Below, piece after piece: positions 17,979 through 27,024 of a DNA stretch of 37,446 nt. The notes under the pieces are model-generated. The model made no database searches and was not told where the DNA came from. It saw only the letters and a program-made list of their open reading frames with translations. A program made the translations under genes and the position numbers. This DNA comes from Nostoc sp. NMS4 (GTDB lineage: Bacteria; Cyanobacteriota; Cyanobacteriia; Cyanobacteriales; Nostocaceae): NCBI RefSeq assembly GCF_017115095.1, contig NZ_JABXKI010000104.1, positions 1-37,446 of the forward strand, given 5' to 3'. Numbering within the stretch: position 1 is the first letter of the stretch; each line of letters begins with the position of its first letter.

Positions 17979-18893
17979 TTAATTTTCTGAAGATAACAAA
18001 AAATCTTGAATTACTTCTAAAACAACTGCTGGGTATTCTTCATGCAATCCCAAAGAACCAGGAATAACAACACTTCTCACTCCTGGTAAGGCTACTAAAG
18101 CGTTCATTTCTTCTCGTGATTTAGGAGGGCTAGATTCCCCAATTACTACCATGAGCGGTACGGTTAAAGATTGCACAAGTTCTAAAAAATCAGATTGTGC
18201 GCGTACAGCATCAAGATTACCAGTTACAAAGGCAGCAGAAGCAAATCGCGCTCCTGGTTGTTGAGTTGTGTGCCATTTTTTCTCAATGAAACTGGGTGTA
18301 ATTTTAGCCGCGTCAGTAAAGACATGACGGCGGTACATAAAACTTAAGAAAGATTGGGTAGTGTTGAGTTTGTAGAGAGCTTGACCAAGGATAGGCGATC
18401 GCACCAATTCTCTTACCATACCAGCTATCTGCTGACTTGCCCCCATTGTCGGCAAAGGCCCACGCCAAGTAGGAGCTAACAACACAATTCGTGAGAAAGC
18501 AGCAGATTGTTTCACAGCTAATTGTAAAACGTAACTAGCAGCATGACCAGCCGCTACTACAGTAATGGGAGTATTAAAAACAGCTTTGACAAAATCTTCC
18601 AGAAATTGCTGATATATTTCCGGTCGATAATTTAAACTAGGGCGAGAAGATTCACCAAATCCAGGCCAATCTACGGCTACGACTTGAAAATTGGGAGCCA
18701 GTAACTTGGCAAGTTCGCCTACTTCCAAGCGCGTTGAAACAGTGCTGAAAGATGGTAGTAGCAATAGCGGTGAACCTTTACCGAGGGTTTCATAAACAAC
18801 GCGCAATTGCTGATTTTCCCAATTCCAGAGATATTCTTGAACTACTCCACCAAAGCCAGTAGCAGCAGAAGTAGATAATAAATTTGTTGACAT
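17979..18893 (-). CDS. Alpha/beta-hydrolase-fold protein lacking the nucleophile
   Basis: A 304-residue alpha/beta-hydrolase-fold protein. The fold is clear: the oxyanion region LLLLPSFSTVSTR, the strand VVAVDWPGFGESSRP, and a C-terminal HEEYP histidine followed by the usual amphipathic helix. At the nucleophile elbow, where GxSxG is expected, the sequence is G116-H-A118-A-S120, so the catalytic serine is replaced by alanine; at the acid position it reads VVIGESSPP. It is therefore probably not a conventional esterase. It may be a binding or scaffold protein, or use another residue. It lies between the GTPase and sufE genes with repeat-filled gaps on both sides and is likely monocistronic. 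ATG start. Confidence 0.82.
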   Translation of the reverse strand: MSTNLLSTSAATGFGGVVQEYLWNWENQQLRVVYETLGKGSPLLLLPSFSTVSTRLEVGELAKLLAPNFQVVAVDWPGFGESSRPSLNYRPEIYQQFLEDFVKAVFNTPITVVAAGHAASYVLQLAVKQSAAFSRIVLLAPTWRGPLPTMGASQQIAGMVRELVRSPILGQALYKLNTTQSFLSFMYRRHVFTDAAKITPSFIEKKWHTTQQPGARFASAAFVTGNLDAVRAQSDFLELVQSLTVPLMVVIGESSPPKSREEMNALVALPGVRSVVIPGSLGLHEEYPAVVLEVIQDFLLSSEN

Positions 18894-18914
18894 TAGACTA
18901 AATTTTGGTAGTTG

Positions 18915-18998
18915 TACCTTATTTGTCCTTTGTCATTTGTCCTTTGTCATTTGTCCTTTGCTAATGACCAATGACCAATGACCAATGACTAATGACTG
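18915..18998. repeat. Heptamer tandem repeats (TTTGTCC/TTTGTCA and CAATGAC)
   Basis: Tandem TTTGTCM units are followed by tandem ACCAATG/ACTAATG units, the two halves being roughly complementary. A second copy of the arrangement lies at 21006-21097. The class is known from intergenic DNA of Nostoc-type cyanobacteria. Confidence 0.75.
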
Positions 18999-19008
18999 AT
19001 AACCAAGT

Positions 19009-19449
19009 TTAGCTAGGCAAATCTAACTTACATTCCAATGCTTTTTTTTGCATGGTTTTAAAAATATTGTAAAACCCATTAGCACGGGAAGGTGTCAGGC
19101 TAACATTTAAACCTGTTTCTTGAATAAAATCTGGAGTAAGCTGGACAATCTCAGTTGGCGTTAATCCATGTAATCCTTCAACCAGAAGTCCGACTAATCC
19201 TTTAGTTAACTGAGAATCAGAATCGCCCTGAAACACAACCTTACCGTCATCCAAGGCGGCGGTGATATAAACTTGAGACACGCAACCAGGAACTTTATTT
19301 TCGGGTAATTTTCCAGCTTCTGGGAACTCATTGAGCTTCTGAGCATACCAGATTAGCTGTTCGTAGCGTCGCTTCGGTTCGGAAGCGCGTTGAAAGCGCT
19401 GGACAATTTTAGCGAGTGCAGGTGGCAAAGAATCTAGAGTTGAGGACAT
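19009..19449 (-). CDS. sufE: SufE family sulfur acceptor protein
   Basis: A 146-residue SufE-like protein. It accepts sulfane sulfur from a cysteine desulfurase (SufS/NifS type) on a conserved cysteine and passes it to the SUF scaffold for Fe-S cluster assembly. The key residue is C56 in the family signature KVPGCVSQVYI; the preceding RRYEQLIWYAQKL and the later SRANGFYNIFKTM segment also match the family. The length is typical. No suf genes adjoin; in cyanobacteria sufE is normally separate from sufBCDS. ATG start; upstream 450 bp are non-coding. Confidence 0.93.
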   Translation of the reverse strand: MSSTLDSLPPALAKIVQRFQRASEPKRRYEQLIWYAQKLNEFPEAGKLPENKVPGCVSQVYITAALDDGKVVFQGDSDSQLTKGLVGLLVEGLHGLTPTEIVQLTPDFIQETGLNVSLTPSRANGFYNIFKTMQKKALECKLDLPS

Positions 19450-19903
19450 AACAGAAGCTGAAAACGATCGGTATCTCTTTGAGTGTAGATTATCTTTAGA
19501 GCAATCGCGCCGACCGTTTACTTGGTATATCAGCTAGCTATAACCGGACAAATCCAGATAAATACTGCGTAGGCGCAGCCCGCCGCAGGCATCGCATCCC
19601 CACCGTCCAGGTTTTTTAATCCCTCTAATCACAAAAACTTAATTCTTATTCTAACTAGAAAACTATATCACTCCGTAGCATATTCTCTGCGTGCCTCTGC
19701 GCTTACCTTTGCGTCCCTCTGCGTTTAAATTTCACCCTCAATTATCCACGATTTGACAATGTGATACTACTGCGGGTTGCGCCTATGCCCTTACAAAATT
19801 AGCTGCAAGTATTTAACCAAGCAGCTACATAATAATCAACAATTAAAAATTAAAAATCAAAAAAAATTCTGATTTTTAATTTTTAATTTCTCTCCCTTAA
19901 GGA
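19450..19903. other. Repeat-rich intergenic region
   Basis: 454 bp without a gene. It contains a GCGTAGGCGCAGCCCGCCGC-type repeat near 19568, a CTCTGCG cluster at 19683-19727, and an A/T inverted repeat (AATTAAAAATTAAAAATCA against TGATTTTTAATTTTTAATT, about 19842-19888). That hairpin sits just beyond the stop of the RRM gene and could act as its terminator on the minus strand. Confidence 0.55.
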
Positions 19904-20413
19904 TTAATTCGTAGTTTGTGCAGCTAGCATTTGCTTCAGCTTTTCTAATTCCGAAGCCCAACGAGGGTCTGGACGAATAGCGTCTGAATCAGTAGTTGTG
20001 GTGCTGGTTTCACGAGAACCGCCACCACCGCCGCCACGACGAGGCTTCTTAGAGCTTTTCTCACGACGGCTGCCTTCTCTGTTGGGGCTAGGAGTCGGGG
20101 TACTACTAGCAGCAAGACTAACTGGTTTAGGCGCTTGTTGCTCGTCGCCCTCTTCACCCTTTGTCCGAGGTAATGCCTTCTCTAGCTTAATGGGAGTGTC
20201 TTTAAACATCTGACCATTATACTTTTCAATGATTTCGTCGGCTTGCTCGTCATTGTTGACGGTAAGAAAACCGAAACCACGGCATTTGCCAGTTTTGCGG
20301 TCTTTAATTAATTTAGTAGTTACAGCATCACCTTCTGCTGCAAAAACTGCTTGTAGATCTTGACGATCTATTTCATCTTTAGGCAAATTACCTATATATA
20401 GGCGAACGGACAT
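19904..20413 (-). CDS. RRM-type RNA-binding protein
   Basis: A 169-residue protein with one RNA-recognition motif (residues 1-82) and a disordered tail. RNP2 is LYIGNL and RNP1 is RGFGFLTV (normally K/R-G-[FY]-[GA]-[FY]-V-x-[FY]). The tail (about 85-169) is rich in Pro, Ser, Thr, Arg and Gly, including a GGGGGG run beside KKPRR, and ends in a short helix-forming segment. Cyanobacterial Rbp proteins bind single-stranded RNA and are often cold-induced or involved in mRNA localisation to thylakoids. This one is longer than the classic ~100-residue Rbp with a short Gly-rich end, so it is a variant subgroup. ATG start with GGAGGTATAG 5 to 14 bases upstream, a strong ribosome site. Confidence 0.88.
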   Translation of the reverse strand: MSVRLYIGNLPKDEIDRQDLQAVFAAEGDAVTTKLIKDRKTGKCRGFGFLTVNNDEQADEIIEKYNGQMFKDTPIKLEKALPRTKGEEGDEQQAPKPVSLAASSTPTPSPNREGSRREKSSKKPRRGGGGGGSRETSTTTTDSDAIRPDPRWASELEKLKQMLAAQTTN

Positions 20414-20824
20414 GAACTATACCTCCAGAGTTGAATGAACATGGCAAGGCAAGAAAACAATCATTTAGCTTTGGCTTTTAAATAGATGCTATTGACCAAG
20501 ACTGCCATAAACCAATTTTTTTTGCTCGAAACTGTCAACTTATACAACAATACAGTTTTTCGTCGGGATCAAGCTTGTTTAATCCAAAGGCTCACACTAT
20601 GGTGAGCTAATAACACCTTAATTCTAAGAATTGTAAATTTAATAGCCTATTGTCTGCTAAAGTACACGCTTTTTTCTATGCCCTTTTTTGCAGAATCAAA
20701 TACCATTCCTTACATTACCACGGTATTTTCTACGTAGCTAGTTTAGCGCCTACATTTCCGACGTTACTATTACTGCATCGTAACATAAAAGACATTTTTT
20801 TATTCACGGGAGCATATTTTGAAA

Positions 20825-20847
20825 CAAAAACCAGCCAGTGGCTGGTT
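20825..20847 (-). terminator. Rho-independent terminator of the small RNA
   Basis: Read on the minus strand, AACCAGCC-ACT-GGCTGGTT is a perfect 8 bp stem with a 3-base loop, followed immediately by TTTG (five T including the stem end). No annotated protein gene ends here, which is the main hint that a non-coding transcript does. Confidence 0.75.
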
Positions 20848-20935
20848 AATTTGCTGCTGTGTTGGGAGAAGAAAAGGTATGGAGCAGGGGAAAAAGCATC
20901 CGAATTTATAACTAAGCTGTAATGCTGAGTTACGT
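20825..20935 (-). ncRNA. Probable small RNA, PsrR1-like candidate
   Basis: A gene-free stretch shows the layout of a small RNA gene on the minus strand: an HLR1-like site (20950-20967), about 100-130 nt without a credible reading frame, and a terminator hairpin with U tract (20825-20847). Before the terminator the RNA has a pyrimidine-rich segment (CCUUUUCUUCUCCC) that could pair with Shine-Dalgarno regions. RpaB control through HLR1, this length and the 3' hairpin are what is known for PsrR1, the sRNA that represses photosystem I and phycobilisome genes in high light. The sequence itself could not be aligned, so identity is inference and the 5' end is a guess. Confidence 0.5.
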
Positions 20936-20949
20936 CGGGTGCTATTGTT

Positions 20950-20967
20950 TGTGTAAATAAATGTAAC
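20950..20967 (-). promoter_or_regulatory. Candidate HLR1 (RpaB-binding) site
   Basis: The minus strand reads GTTACATTTATTTACACA: two direct KTTACAWW-like half sites separated by two bases, fitting the high-light regulatory 1 element except for one base in the last pair. It lies directly upstream of the presumed small RNA. RpaB binds such sites to repress or activate high-light genes. Confidence 0.6.
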
Positions 20968-21005
20968 ATTTATTAAGATAACCTGCAACTTTTCTTTACA
21001 TTCCA

Positions 21006-21097
21006 ATTTATCCTTTGTCTTTTATCCTTTGTCGTTTGTCCTTTGTCAGTCGTTTATTTTCTCCTGACTAATGACTAATGACCAATGACCAATGACT
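21006..21097. repeat. Heptamer tandem repeats, second copy
   Basis: TCCTTTG/TCATTTG-like units followed by ACTAATG and ACCAATG units, the same bipartite arrangement as at 18915-18998. It fills the gap between the small RNA promoter and the end of the leftward membrane protein gene. Confidence 0.7.
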
Positions 21098-23384
21098 AAC
21101 CAGTGAGAAAAACGTATGCGCCCCACGCCTGTGCTGCAACTGCCAAAAAAGTAGACCAAATGGGATGAGGGCTATGAATGGTTTTACCACTTTGAGTTTG
21201 TAGGGTTTGGATATCGATCCAAGGTGTTGCTCCTCGCCGGAACCAACCAGTGACGATAATTTGCCGCCCGATTAGATCCTGGTGATTGATTGACTGTCCT
21301 AGCCAAGAAATGTGGTGTAATTTCACCAAACCCGCGCTGGATTGGAAGATTAAATCTTGCGCTAGGGAGTTGCTAGTACCTTGACGACCTAATAGTTTGC
21401 CCACAAGACGCACGCTGACGCTATCAATGGGTAAGGCTGAAGGGTCAGATAACAGATTGGGTAAGCTGTCGTCAGTTTGCACAGTAGCAGGTTTAATATC
21501 CGGGAAGAAAGGATTAATCCGCATGACTGTACCGATGCTAAAGCCAATCAGAAGGCAGCCTGTAATGAAAGACCAATCTTCATAGATCCACTTTAGATTT
21601 AAAAACTTGAGTGCGAATGCTAGTTGCCAGGTTAACCAGACTAAAACTGCAAATAGAATCCCTAGAGGAATTCCCAACCAGGGAGCGACTTGTAATAGGA
21701 AAGACTGACGCTTAACCTTTGATGGTTCGCTTGCAAAATGTAGTTCGGTGTCTAGATGCCAGTGACGAGCTATTTGGCAGAGGCGTTCGATGCGATCGCC
21801 CATTAGAGGATGGCTATTATTAATCGTAAACCATCGGCTATAGGGATTGGCAGTATCCCACTTCAAAAAGGATTCAAAAGATAAATTACTGGCAATAGTA
21901 CCTAAAGAAAGGCTCTGTTGGTGGCTAACTGGTGTCAGGAGATTTAAGCTTTCCAGTTGCCAATTGGTGTGTTCTTCTTTTTGGATATCAGCTGCAATGC
22001 CAATGGCAATTTTGAGTAAGGCGCGAATCAGCGCATTGGGATTACCAGTAATTTCCGCAGCGACGCGATCGCTATAATAAAGCCGCAACCGCGACAACCA
22101 CAATGCAGTTCCAGTTAGTAAACACCAAACTCCATAAATTAGACTTGCCAGAATTGTCACTGGCCAGCGCCAAATTTTCGCTGATATTTTGTCTCCCAAC
22201 TCCGACACTTGCTGATATAACTTATAAGTTGGTAATGTCACCAGCAACAACAAAGACATGACAGCAAAATCCCAGTGAGCAATATGTCCTAGTTGCGTGG
22301 CGTAAATAATGGCGATTTCATCATCTGCTAGTTGCTCTAATAGCCCTTGACTCACAACAATCCTGGCATTACGTGGTAAACTACCATAAGTCAGAATAAT
22401 TGGTGCAGCCGTTGGTAATATCCGCAGTTTGGGTAACGGCCAGTGCCTCTGCTGGCAACAACGTTGTAGCACCCGAACAGCTTCGCGGCTATGAGTATTC
22501 AATACATCTTTCGGAAATTCTCGCTGACCATACAATTTTGCCAGTAGCAGATCCAGCAACCAAGGTGATACTCCGATTAAAATCACCAATAGTATTAGCA
22601 AAAGTTGAGTCGGGTCGTGGTAAAAAAACTGTATTGGTTCCAGATAAGGTAGTTTTACTAGAGTCTGGTTAATCAATCCCAGTACTAATTTGAGGATTTC
22701 TCGGATTACCCAAAACAGAGCGATGAATGTTCCGGCGGACAGTAGCCGCAAGGGAATTAATTTTGGTTTACGTAGGGGTTGCCATGCTTTGGCGCGTTGT
22801 GCTTGTCGCCAATAAATAACGCCGAACAATTTGGCTTGGGTGCGGGTAACAGAACCCATGAAGCCGCTTAGGGGCGTAGGTAGTGGTGGTGGTGTCGCTA
22901 ATGTAGCTTTGAGTCTAGCTAGTGGCACCATCGGCGGGATGTCGTCGTTTTTGGTTTCTATTACTTGCTCGTCGGGCTTTTCCTCTAATTTAGGAGTTTC
23001 TGGGGGAGTAACGGGAGGTGAATCTGGGATTGAATCTGGGGTTGAATCTGGGGTTGAATTCTCAAAGGCAACAAATCCAGTTTCGACTTTTTTTGATTCT
23101 GGCTCAGGTTTTTTACGTTTTGTCAGGTGTTCGAGAGCGCGTGTTGCCCACTCTTGAACTTGCGGATTGTTACTCTCAATGAGATTCTGGGAAATAGCGA
23201 TCGCTTTGGGAACTTCGCCAGTGCGAGCATAAGCCATCACTAAACCAACCTGGGCTTGTAAGCTAGCAGTCCCATTATTTTCGCTGCTAGCAATAGGTTC
23301 TAGTTGGGCGATCGCTGTTTGATAATTTCCCTGCTTGAGGGCAACTAAACCAGCCTCCAAAGACGATTTGGCGTGTGAAGGCAT
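21096..23384 (-). CDS. TPR and M48-like membrane protein with a degenerate protease site
   Basis: A 762-residue protein. The N-terminus (about 1-90) has TPR-like helices (AGLVALKQGNYQTAIAQLEP), followed by a Pro/Ser/Glu-rich linker, several membrane helices and a central M48-type domain. Where peptidases have HExxH, this reads T363-Q-L-G-H367, so the zinc-ligand histidine and catalytic glutamate are gone; the downstream ExxxD-type site reads SDRVAAE. The C-terminus has two more membrane helices and an OB-like part. It probably is an inactive M48 relative acting as a membrane scaffold. I start it at the ATG at 23384 (MPSHAKSS), which opens directly into the TPR region; a TTG-started extension to 23432 is less likely. 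Confidence 0.85.
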   Translation of the reverse strand: MPSHAKSSLEAGLVALKQGNYQTAIAQLEPIASSENNGTASLQAQVGLVMAYARTGEVPKAIAISQNLIESNNPQVQEWATRALEHLTKRKKPEPESKKVETGFVAFENSTPDSTPDSIPDSPPVTPPETPKLEEKPDEQVIETKNDDIPPMVPLARLKATLATPPPLPTPLSGFMGSVTRTQAKLFGVIYWRQAQRAKAWQPLRKPKLIPLRLLSAGTFIALFWVIREILKLVLGLINQTLVKLPYLEPIQFFYHDPTQLLLILLVILIGVSPWLLDLLLAKLYGQREFPKDVLNTHSREAVRVLQRCCQQRHWPLPKLRILPTAAPIILTYGSLPRNARIVVSQGLLEQLADDEIAIIYATQLGHIAHWDFAVMSLLLLVTLPTYKLYQQVSELGDKISAKIWRWPVTILASLIYGVWCLLTGTALWLSRLRLYYSDRVAAEITGNPNALIRALLKIAIGIAADIQKEEHTNWQLESLNLLTPVSHQQSLSLGTIASNLSFESFLKWDTANPYSRWFTINNSHPLMGDRIERLCQIARHWHLDTELHFASEPSKVKRQSFLLQVAPWLGIPLGILFAVLVWLTWQLAFALKFLNLKWIYEDWSFITGCLLIGFSIGTVMRINPFFPDIKPATVQTDDSLPNLLSDPSALPIDSVSVRLVGKLLGRQGTSNSLAQDLIFQSSAGLVKLHHISWLGQSINHQDLIGRQIIVTGWFRRGATPWIDIQTLQTQSGKTIHSPHPIWSTFLAVAAQAWGAYVFLTG

Positions 23385-23492
23385 ACAAATTCTGGCACTC
23401 CAATCTCTTCTAAATGATCCACGTTTGGGCAAAAGCGCGAACCTCGGATGTTGTGGAAATCAACCGCGCTCAAGTTTTGCTTGTCAAGTGAA

Positions 23493-25121
23493 TTATTCTT
23501 CCACTGGTTGTTGACTAGAAAATACTGGAGCGATCGCGCTTAATTTTAACTCTGGATGGTCGCCCAATAACTGTTGACAATTCCATTCATTACGGAATAA
23601 CAACACTGGCCGTCCCATACTGTCTTTAACTGTAGTGGTATTGAATATTCGTCCCACCTTTTCTAATGCTTCCCAACCACCCTCAACCCAACGGGCGACA
23701 CTGTAGGGCAATACATCTAATATGGTTTCTACACCATACTCATTTTGTAAGCGAAACTGTACCACCTCGAATTGCAACTGACCCACCGCCGCCAAAATTG
23801 GATCGCGCTTGGCTTCATCAGTTGAATACATAATTTGTACAGCACCTTCTTCGCGCAACTCCGCAACGCCTTTTTGAAATTGTTTAGACTTCGAGGGGTT
23901 GGGATTCCTCAGAGACGCGAACAGTTCCGGCGAGAAATACGGAATCCCCTCATATTCGAGCTTTTGTCCCGTGTAAATTGTATCCCCGATCGCAAAAACA
24001 CCGGGATTGTTCAAACCGATCACATCGCCAGGATAAGCCACATCAATCGATTCTCGCTCTTGAGCAAAGAGTTTTTGCGGGCGAGACAGACGGATGAGTT
24101 TACCAATGCGGGCGTGATTCACCATCATATCTTTTTCAAACTTACCAGTGCAAACCCGGATAAATGCGACGCGATCGCGGTGTTTCGGGTCCATATTCGC
24201 TTGCAGTTTAAAGACAAAGCCCGAAAATTCTGGGTATGTAGGGGGAACTTCGCCAACACTGCTAATATGAGAACCTGGTTTAAGGGCATAGTCGAGGAAA
24301 TATTTGAGGAATAACTCTACCCCGAAGTTAGTCATGGCGCTACCAAAGAACACAGGGGTCATTTTGCCTTCGTGTATCAACTGTAAATCTAGCTCTGGCC
24401 CAACTCCTTCTAACAGTTCTAGATCGTTTTTTAGTTGGTAGTACAGACTTTGTTCTAGCTGTTCTTCGATTTTTGGATCGCCTAATTCCACTACTGTATC
24501 GCGGGCTTCTCGGCTGCCGTGGGCGCTGCGTTCAAACAGGTGTATTTGTTGCTTGTGTCGGTCAAAAACACCTTTAAAGCGATCGCCCATCCCAATCGGC
24601 CAATTTACCGCATAGGTTTGCAATCCCAATTCTTGCTCAATTTCATCCAACAGTTCCAGAGGTTCTCTTCCTGGGCGATCAAGCTTGTTGATAAATGTAA
24701 AAATTGGGATACCCCGCAACTTACACACTTCAAACAATTTGCGCGTTTGGGGTTCCAAACCTTTTGCCGCATCAATCAGCATCACGGCATTATCGGCGGC
24801 GGCAAGGGTACGATAAGTATCTTCACTGAAATCTTGGTGTCCGGGAGTGTCTAATAAATTGATTTGACAATTCCGGTATTCAAATTGCAACACCGTAGAA
24901 GTAATGGAAATACCCCGTTGTTGTTCCATCGCCATCCAGTCAGAAGTAGCCTTACGCTGCGCCCGTCGCGCCTTAACCGCCCCAGCTTCGTGAATTGCAC
25001 CCCCGTACAGGAGTAGCTTTTCAGTTAGTGTAGTTTTACCTGCATCGGGGTGAGATATAATCGCAAAGTTGCGGCGAAGTTCAACTGCTTGAATAAGTTC
25101 AGACTGAAGTTCAGTAGACAT
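23493..25121 (-). CDS. prfC: Peptide chain release factor 3
   Basis: A 542-residue translational GTPase. It recycles RF1/RF2 from the ribosome after termination. The G1 motif is [16 protein letters not shown]2 region [10 protein letters not shown]3 DTPGHQDF, G4 NKLD; these place it in the EF-G/RF3 family, and the sequence [14 protein letters not shown] is specific to RF3. The length is that of the family (about 530). It lies upstream of, and in the same direction as, the M48-like gene, with about 108 bp between, so the two might share a transcript. ATG start just before the conserved [16 protein letters not shown]. Confidence 0.96.
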   Translation of the reverse strand: MSTELQSELIQAVELRRNFAIISHPDAGKTTLTEKLLLYGGAIHEAGAVKARRAQRKATSDWMAMEQQRGISITSTVLQFEYRNCQINLLDTPGHQDFSEDTYRTLAAADNAVMLIDAAKGLEPQTRKLFEVCKLRGIPIFTFINKLDRPGREPLELLDEIEQELGLQTYAVNWPIGMGDRFKGVFDRHKQQIHLFERSAHGSREARDTVVELGDPKIEEQLEQSLYYQLKNDLELLEGVGPELDLQLIHEGKMTPVFFGSAMTNFGVELFLKYFLDYALKPGSHISSVGEVPPTYPEFSGFVFKLQANMDPKHRDRVAFIRVCTGKFEKDMMVNHARIGKLIRLSRPQKLFAQERESIDVAYPGDVIGLNNPGVFAIGDTIYTGQKLEYEGIPYFSPELFASLRNPNPSKSKQFQKGVAELREEGAVQIMYSTDEAKRDPILAAVGQLQFEVVQFRLQNEYGVETILDVLPYSVARWVEGGWEALEKVGRIFNTTTVKDSMGRPVLLFRNEWNCQQLLGDHPELKLSAIAPVFSSQQPVEE

Positions 25122-25245
25122 AAATGTATTTGTTTGTTAGCTAGCTTAATTTTTTTTGACTCTGGCAAGTCTTTTAATCTTAAGACAACGACGCTCATGA
25201 TAGGGTCGTAGTATAATCACCAATCTGATTAAATAGGAGAAAGCA

Positions 25246-25605
25246 ATGTACGACACAGACAAGCGAAAGCTTCTATCTGCCTTGTCTCATGGAGCGATTT
25301 TTTTCAGTACAACAGTGATATCTGTAGGTATACCTATTGCCATATTGCTCGTATCTGACGATCCTGTGGTTAAAGAAAACGCTAGAGAATCCATAAATTT
25401 CCACTTTAACGTCTGGCTTTATGGAGGAATTCTAGGAGCGCTGTTTTTTCTATTCGGTTGGTTAGTATTACCTCTATTATTGTTGGGGCCACTAGCCGGT
25501 CTGGGATATCTATTACACTGGGGATTGACAATTTGGGCGCTCATCGGAGTTTTCAGCAATCCTGATATACCCTTCCGTTATCCCTACATTTTCAGAGTTT
25601 TTTAA
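25246..25605 (+). CDS. DUF4870 family membrane protein
   Basis: A 119-residue protein with three predicted membrane helices (about 12-36, 60-80 and 83-105) and the DUF4870 pattern: SALSHGAIF near the N-terminus, then ENARESINFHFNVWLY, ending in IGVFSNPDIPFRYPY. It is also called a Tic20-like or DUF4870 protein; the molecular role is not known. The start ATG is preceded by AGGAGAAAGCA, a good ribosome site (GGAG 10 bases ahead), which decides the start. It stands alone, divergent from prfC. Confidence 0.88.
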   Translation: MYDTDKRKLLSALSHGAIFFSTTVISVGIPIAILLVSDDPVVKENARESINFHFNVWLYGGILGALFFLFGWLVLPLLLLGPLAGLGYLLHWGLTIWALIGVFSNPDIPFRYPYIFRVF

Positions 25606-26017
25606 CACAAATTATTATTGGGCATTGGGCATGGGCATTGGGCAATTTAATTAATTCTTAGCGAATTCTCTGCGTGCCTCTGCGTTTCCCTCTGCGCCCC
25701 TACCCTGCGGGAAGGCGAAGCGCCTATGCGTTTAAATCTCAACCCTCATTCTTCAACCCTCAATTCGCCACGATTTTGCCAATAGACAATCTTATCATTT
25801 GGAATTTTGAATTGCTTCATAATGTTGTTTTTTTTCCAGCCCGTCGGATAGATACAACCAAGCTGTAAAATACAAAATTGCCCCACAACTTGATTAAGAG
25901 TAGGGCAAAGGACAGTTAAGCACTGTTTGTAGTCTGTCTGACGGCAGGAAAATTTTAACCTGCTTTTGTGACGCTTTCTTTTGTGTCTATTTGCGTTGTT
26001 TTTCTTCATAAAATTTT
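25606..26017. other. Repeat-containing intergenic region before hemB
   Basis: 412 bp without a convincing gene. A GGGCATTG/GGGCATG tandem repeat lies at about 25619-25643. A cluster of CTCTGCG units followed by a GGCGAAGCGCC hairpin repeat lies at 25666-25730. The final 150 bp before hemB are A/T-rich and should hold its promoter; no clear element was seen. Open frames on both strands here have no protein-like features. Confidence 0.5.
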
Positions 26018-26998
26018 ATGTTTCCTATACATCGTCCCCGTCGTCTGCGTACACATCCCCAACTGCGGCGGATGGTTCGTGAAACTGTTTTGACAACAAG
26101 CGATTTAATCTACCCATTATTTGCCGTACCGGGTGAGGGAATCGCTAACGAAGTGAAATCGATGCCCGGTGTCTACCAACTTTCGGTAGATAAAATTGTC
26201 GAAGAAGCAAAAGAAGTTTACGACTTAGGAATTCCTGCGATTATTCTATTTGGGATTCCGGCTGATAAAGATGTGGATGCCACTGGCGCTTGGCATGATT
26301 GCGGTATCGTCCAAAAAGCAGCAATGGCAGTAAAAGCAGCAGTACCAGATTTGATTGTCATTGCTGATACTTGTTTGTGTGAATACACTAGCCACGGTCA
26401 TTGTGGTTATTTACAAACTGGTGATTTAACCGGACGAGTTTTAAACGATCCAACTCTGGAATTGTTGAAGAAAACAGCAGTTTCTCAAGCGAAAGCTGGT
26501 GCCGATATCATCGCGCCTTCTGGGATGATGGATGGATTTGTGCAAGCAATTCGTCAGGGTTTAGATGAAGCCGGATTTCAAGACACACCGATTATGTCTT
26601 ATGCTGCTAAATATGCTTCGGGTTATTATGGCCCATTTCGGGATGCAGCAGACTCGACACCGCAATTTGGGGACAGAAGAACTTACCAAATGGACCCAGG
26701 TAATGCCCGCGAAGCGATTAAAGAGGTTGAATTAGATATCGCTGAAGGTGCTGATATGCTGATGGTTAAGCCAGCCTTGGCATACATGGATATTATCTGG
26801 CGGGTGAAGGAAGCGAGTAACTTACCAGTTGCGGCTTACAATGTTTCTGGTGAGTATGCAATGGTAAAAGCTGCGGCGCTCAATGGTTGGATTGATGAAG
26901 AGCGAGTGGTTATGGAAACTTTAACTGGGTTTAAACGCGCTGGTGCAGATTTGATTTTGACTTATCATGCCAAAGATGCGGCACGATGGTTAAAGTAA
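26018..26998 (+). CDS. hemB: Delta-aminolevulinic acid dehydratase (porphobilinogen synthase)
   Basis: A 326-residue enzyme that condenses two 5-aminolevulinate molecules to porphobilinogen, feeding haem, chlorophyll, bilin and cobalamin synthesis. The Schiff-base lysine lies in [11 protein letters not shown] and the second active-site lysine in [16 protein letters not shown]. The metal loop reads [14 protein letters not shown], keeping the three cysteines of the zinc-type enzyme rather than the aspartates of the Mg-type plant/chloroplast enzyme. The length is typical. ATG start at [11 protein letters not shown], usual for the family. A TnpB element ends only about 27 bp downstream of its stop. 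Confidence 0.96.
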   Translation: MFPIHRPRRLRTHPQLRRMVRETVLTTSDLIYPLFAVPGEGIANEVKSMPGVYQLSVDKIVEEAKEVYDLGIPAIILFGIPADKDVDATGAWHDCGIVQKAAMAVKAAVPDLIVIADTCLCEYTSHGHCGYLQTGDLTGRVLNDPTLELLKKTAVSQAKAGADIIAPSGMMDGFVQAIRQGLDEAGFQDTPIMSYAAKYASGYYGPFRDAADSTPQFGDRRTYQMDPGNAREAIKEVELDIAEGADMLMVKPALAYMDIIWRVKEASNLPVAAYNVSGEYAMVKAAALNGWIDEERVVMETLTGFKRAGADLILTYHAKDAARWLK

Positions 26999-27024
26999 GG
27001 TGGGCGATTGAGTAAGAATGTGAA

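Noticed and set aside
20650..20969. Several 70-90 codon frames on both strands in the gap right of the RRM gene
   Set aside because: They overlap each other and the terminator hairpin, lack ribosome sites and show no protein-like pattern; a small RNA explains the region better.
25746..26009. Minus-strand frame in the gap before hemB
   Set aside because: Low-complexity Lys/Asn-rich start, no ribosome site, and occupies the hemB promoter region.
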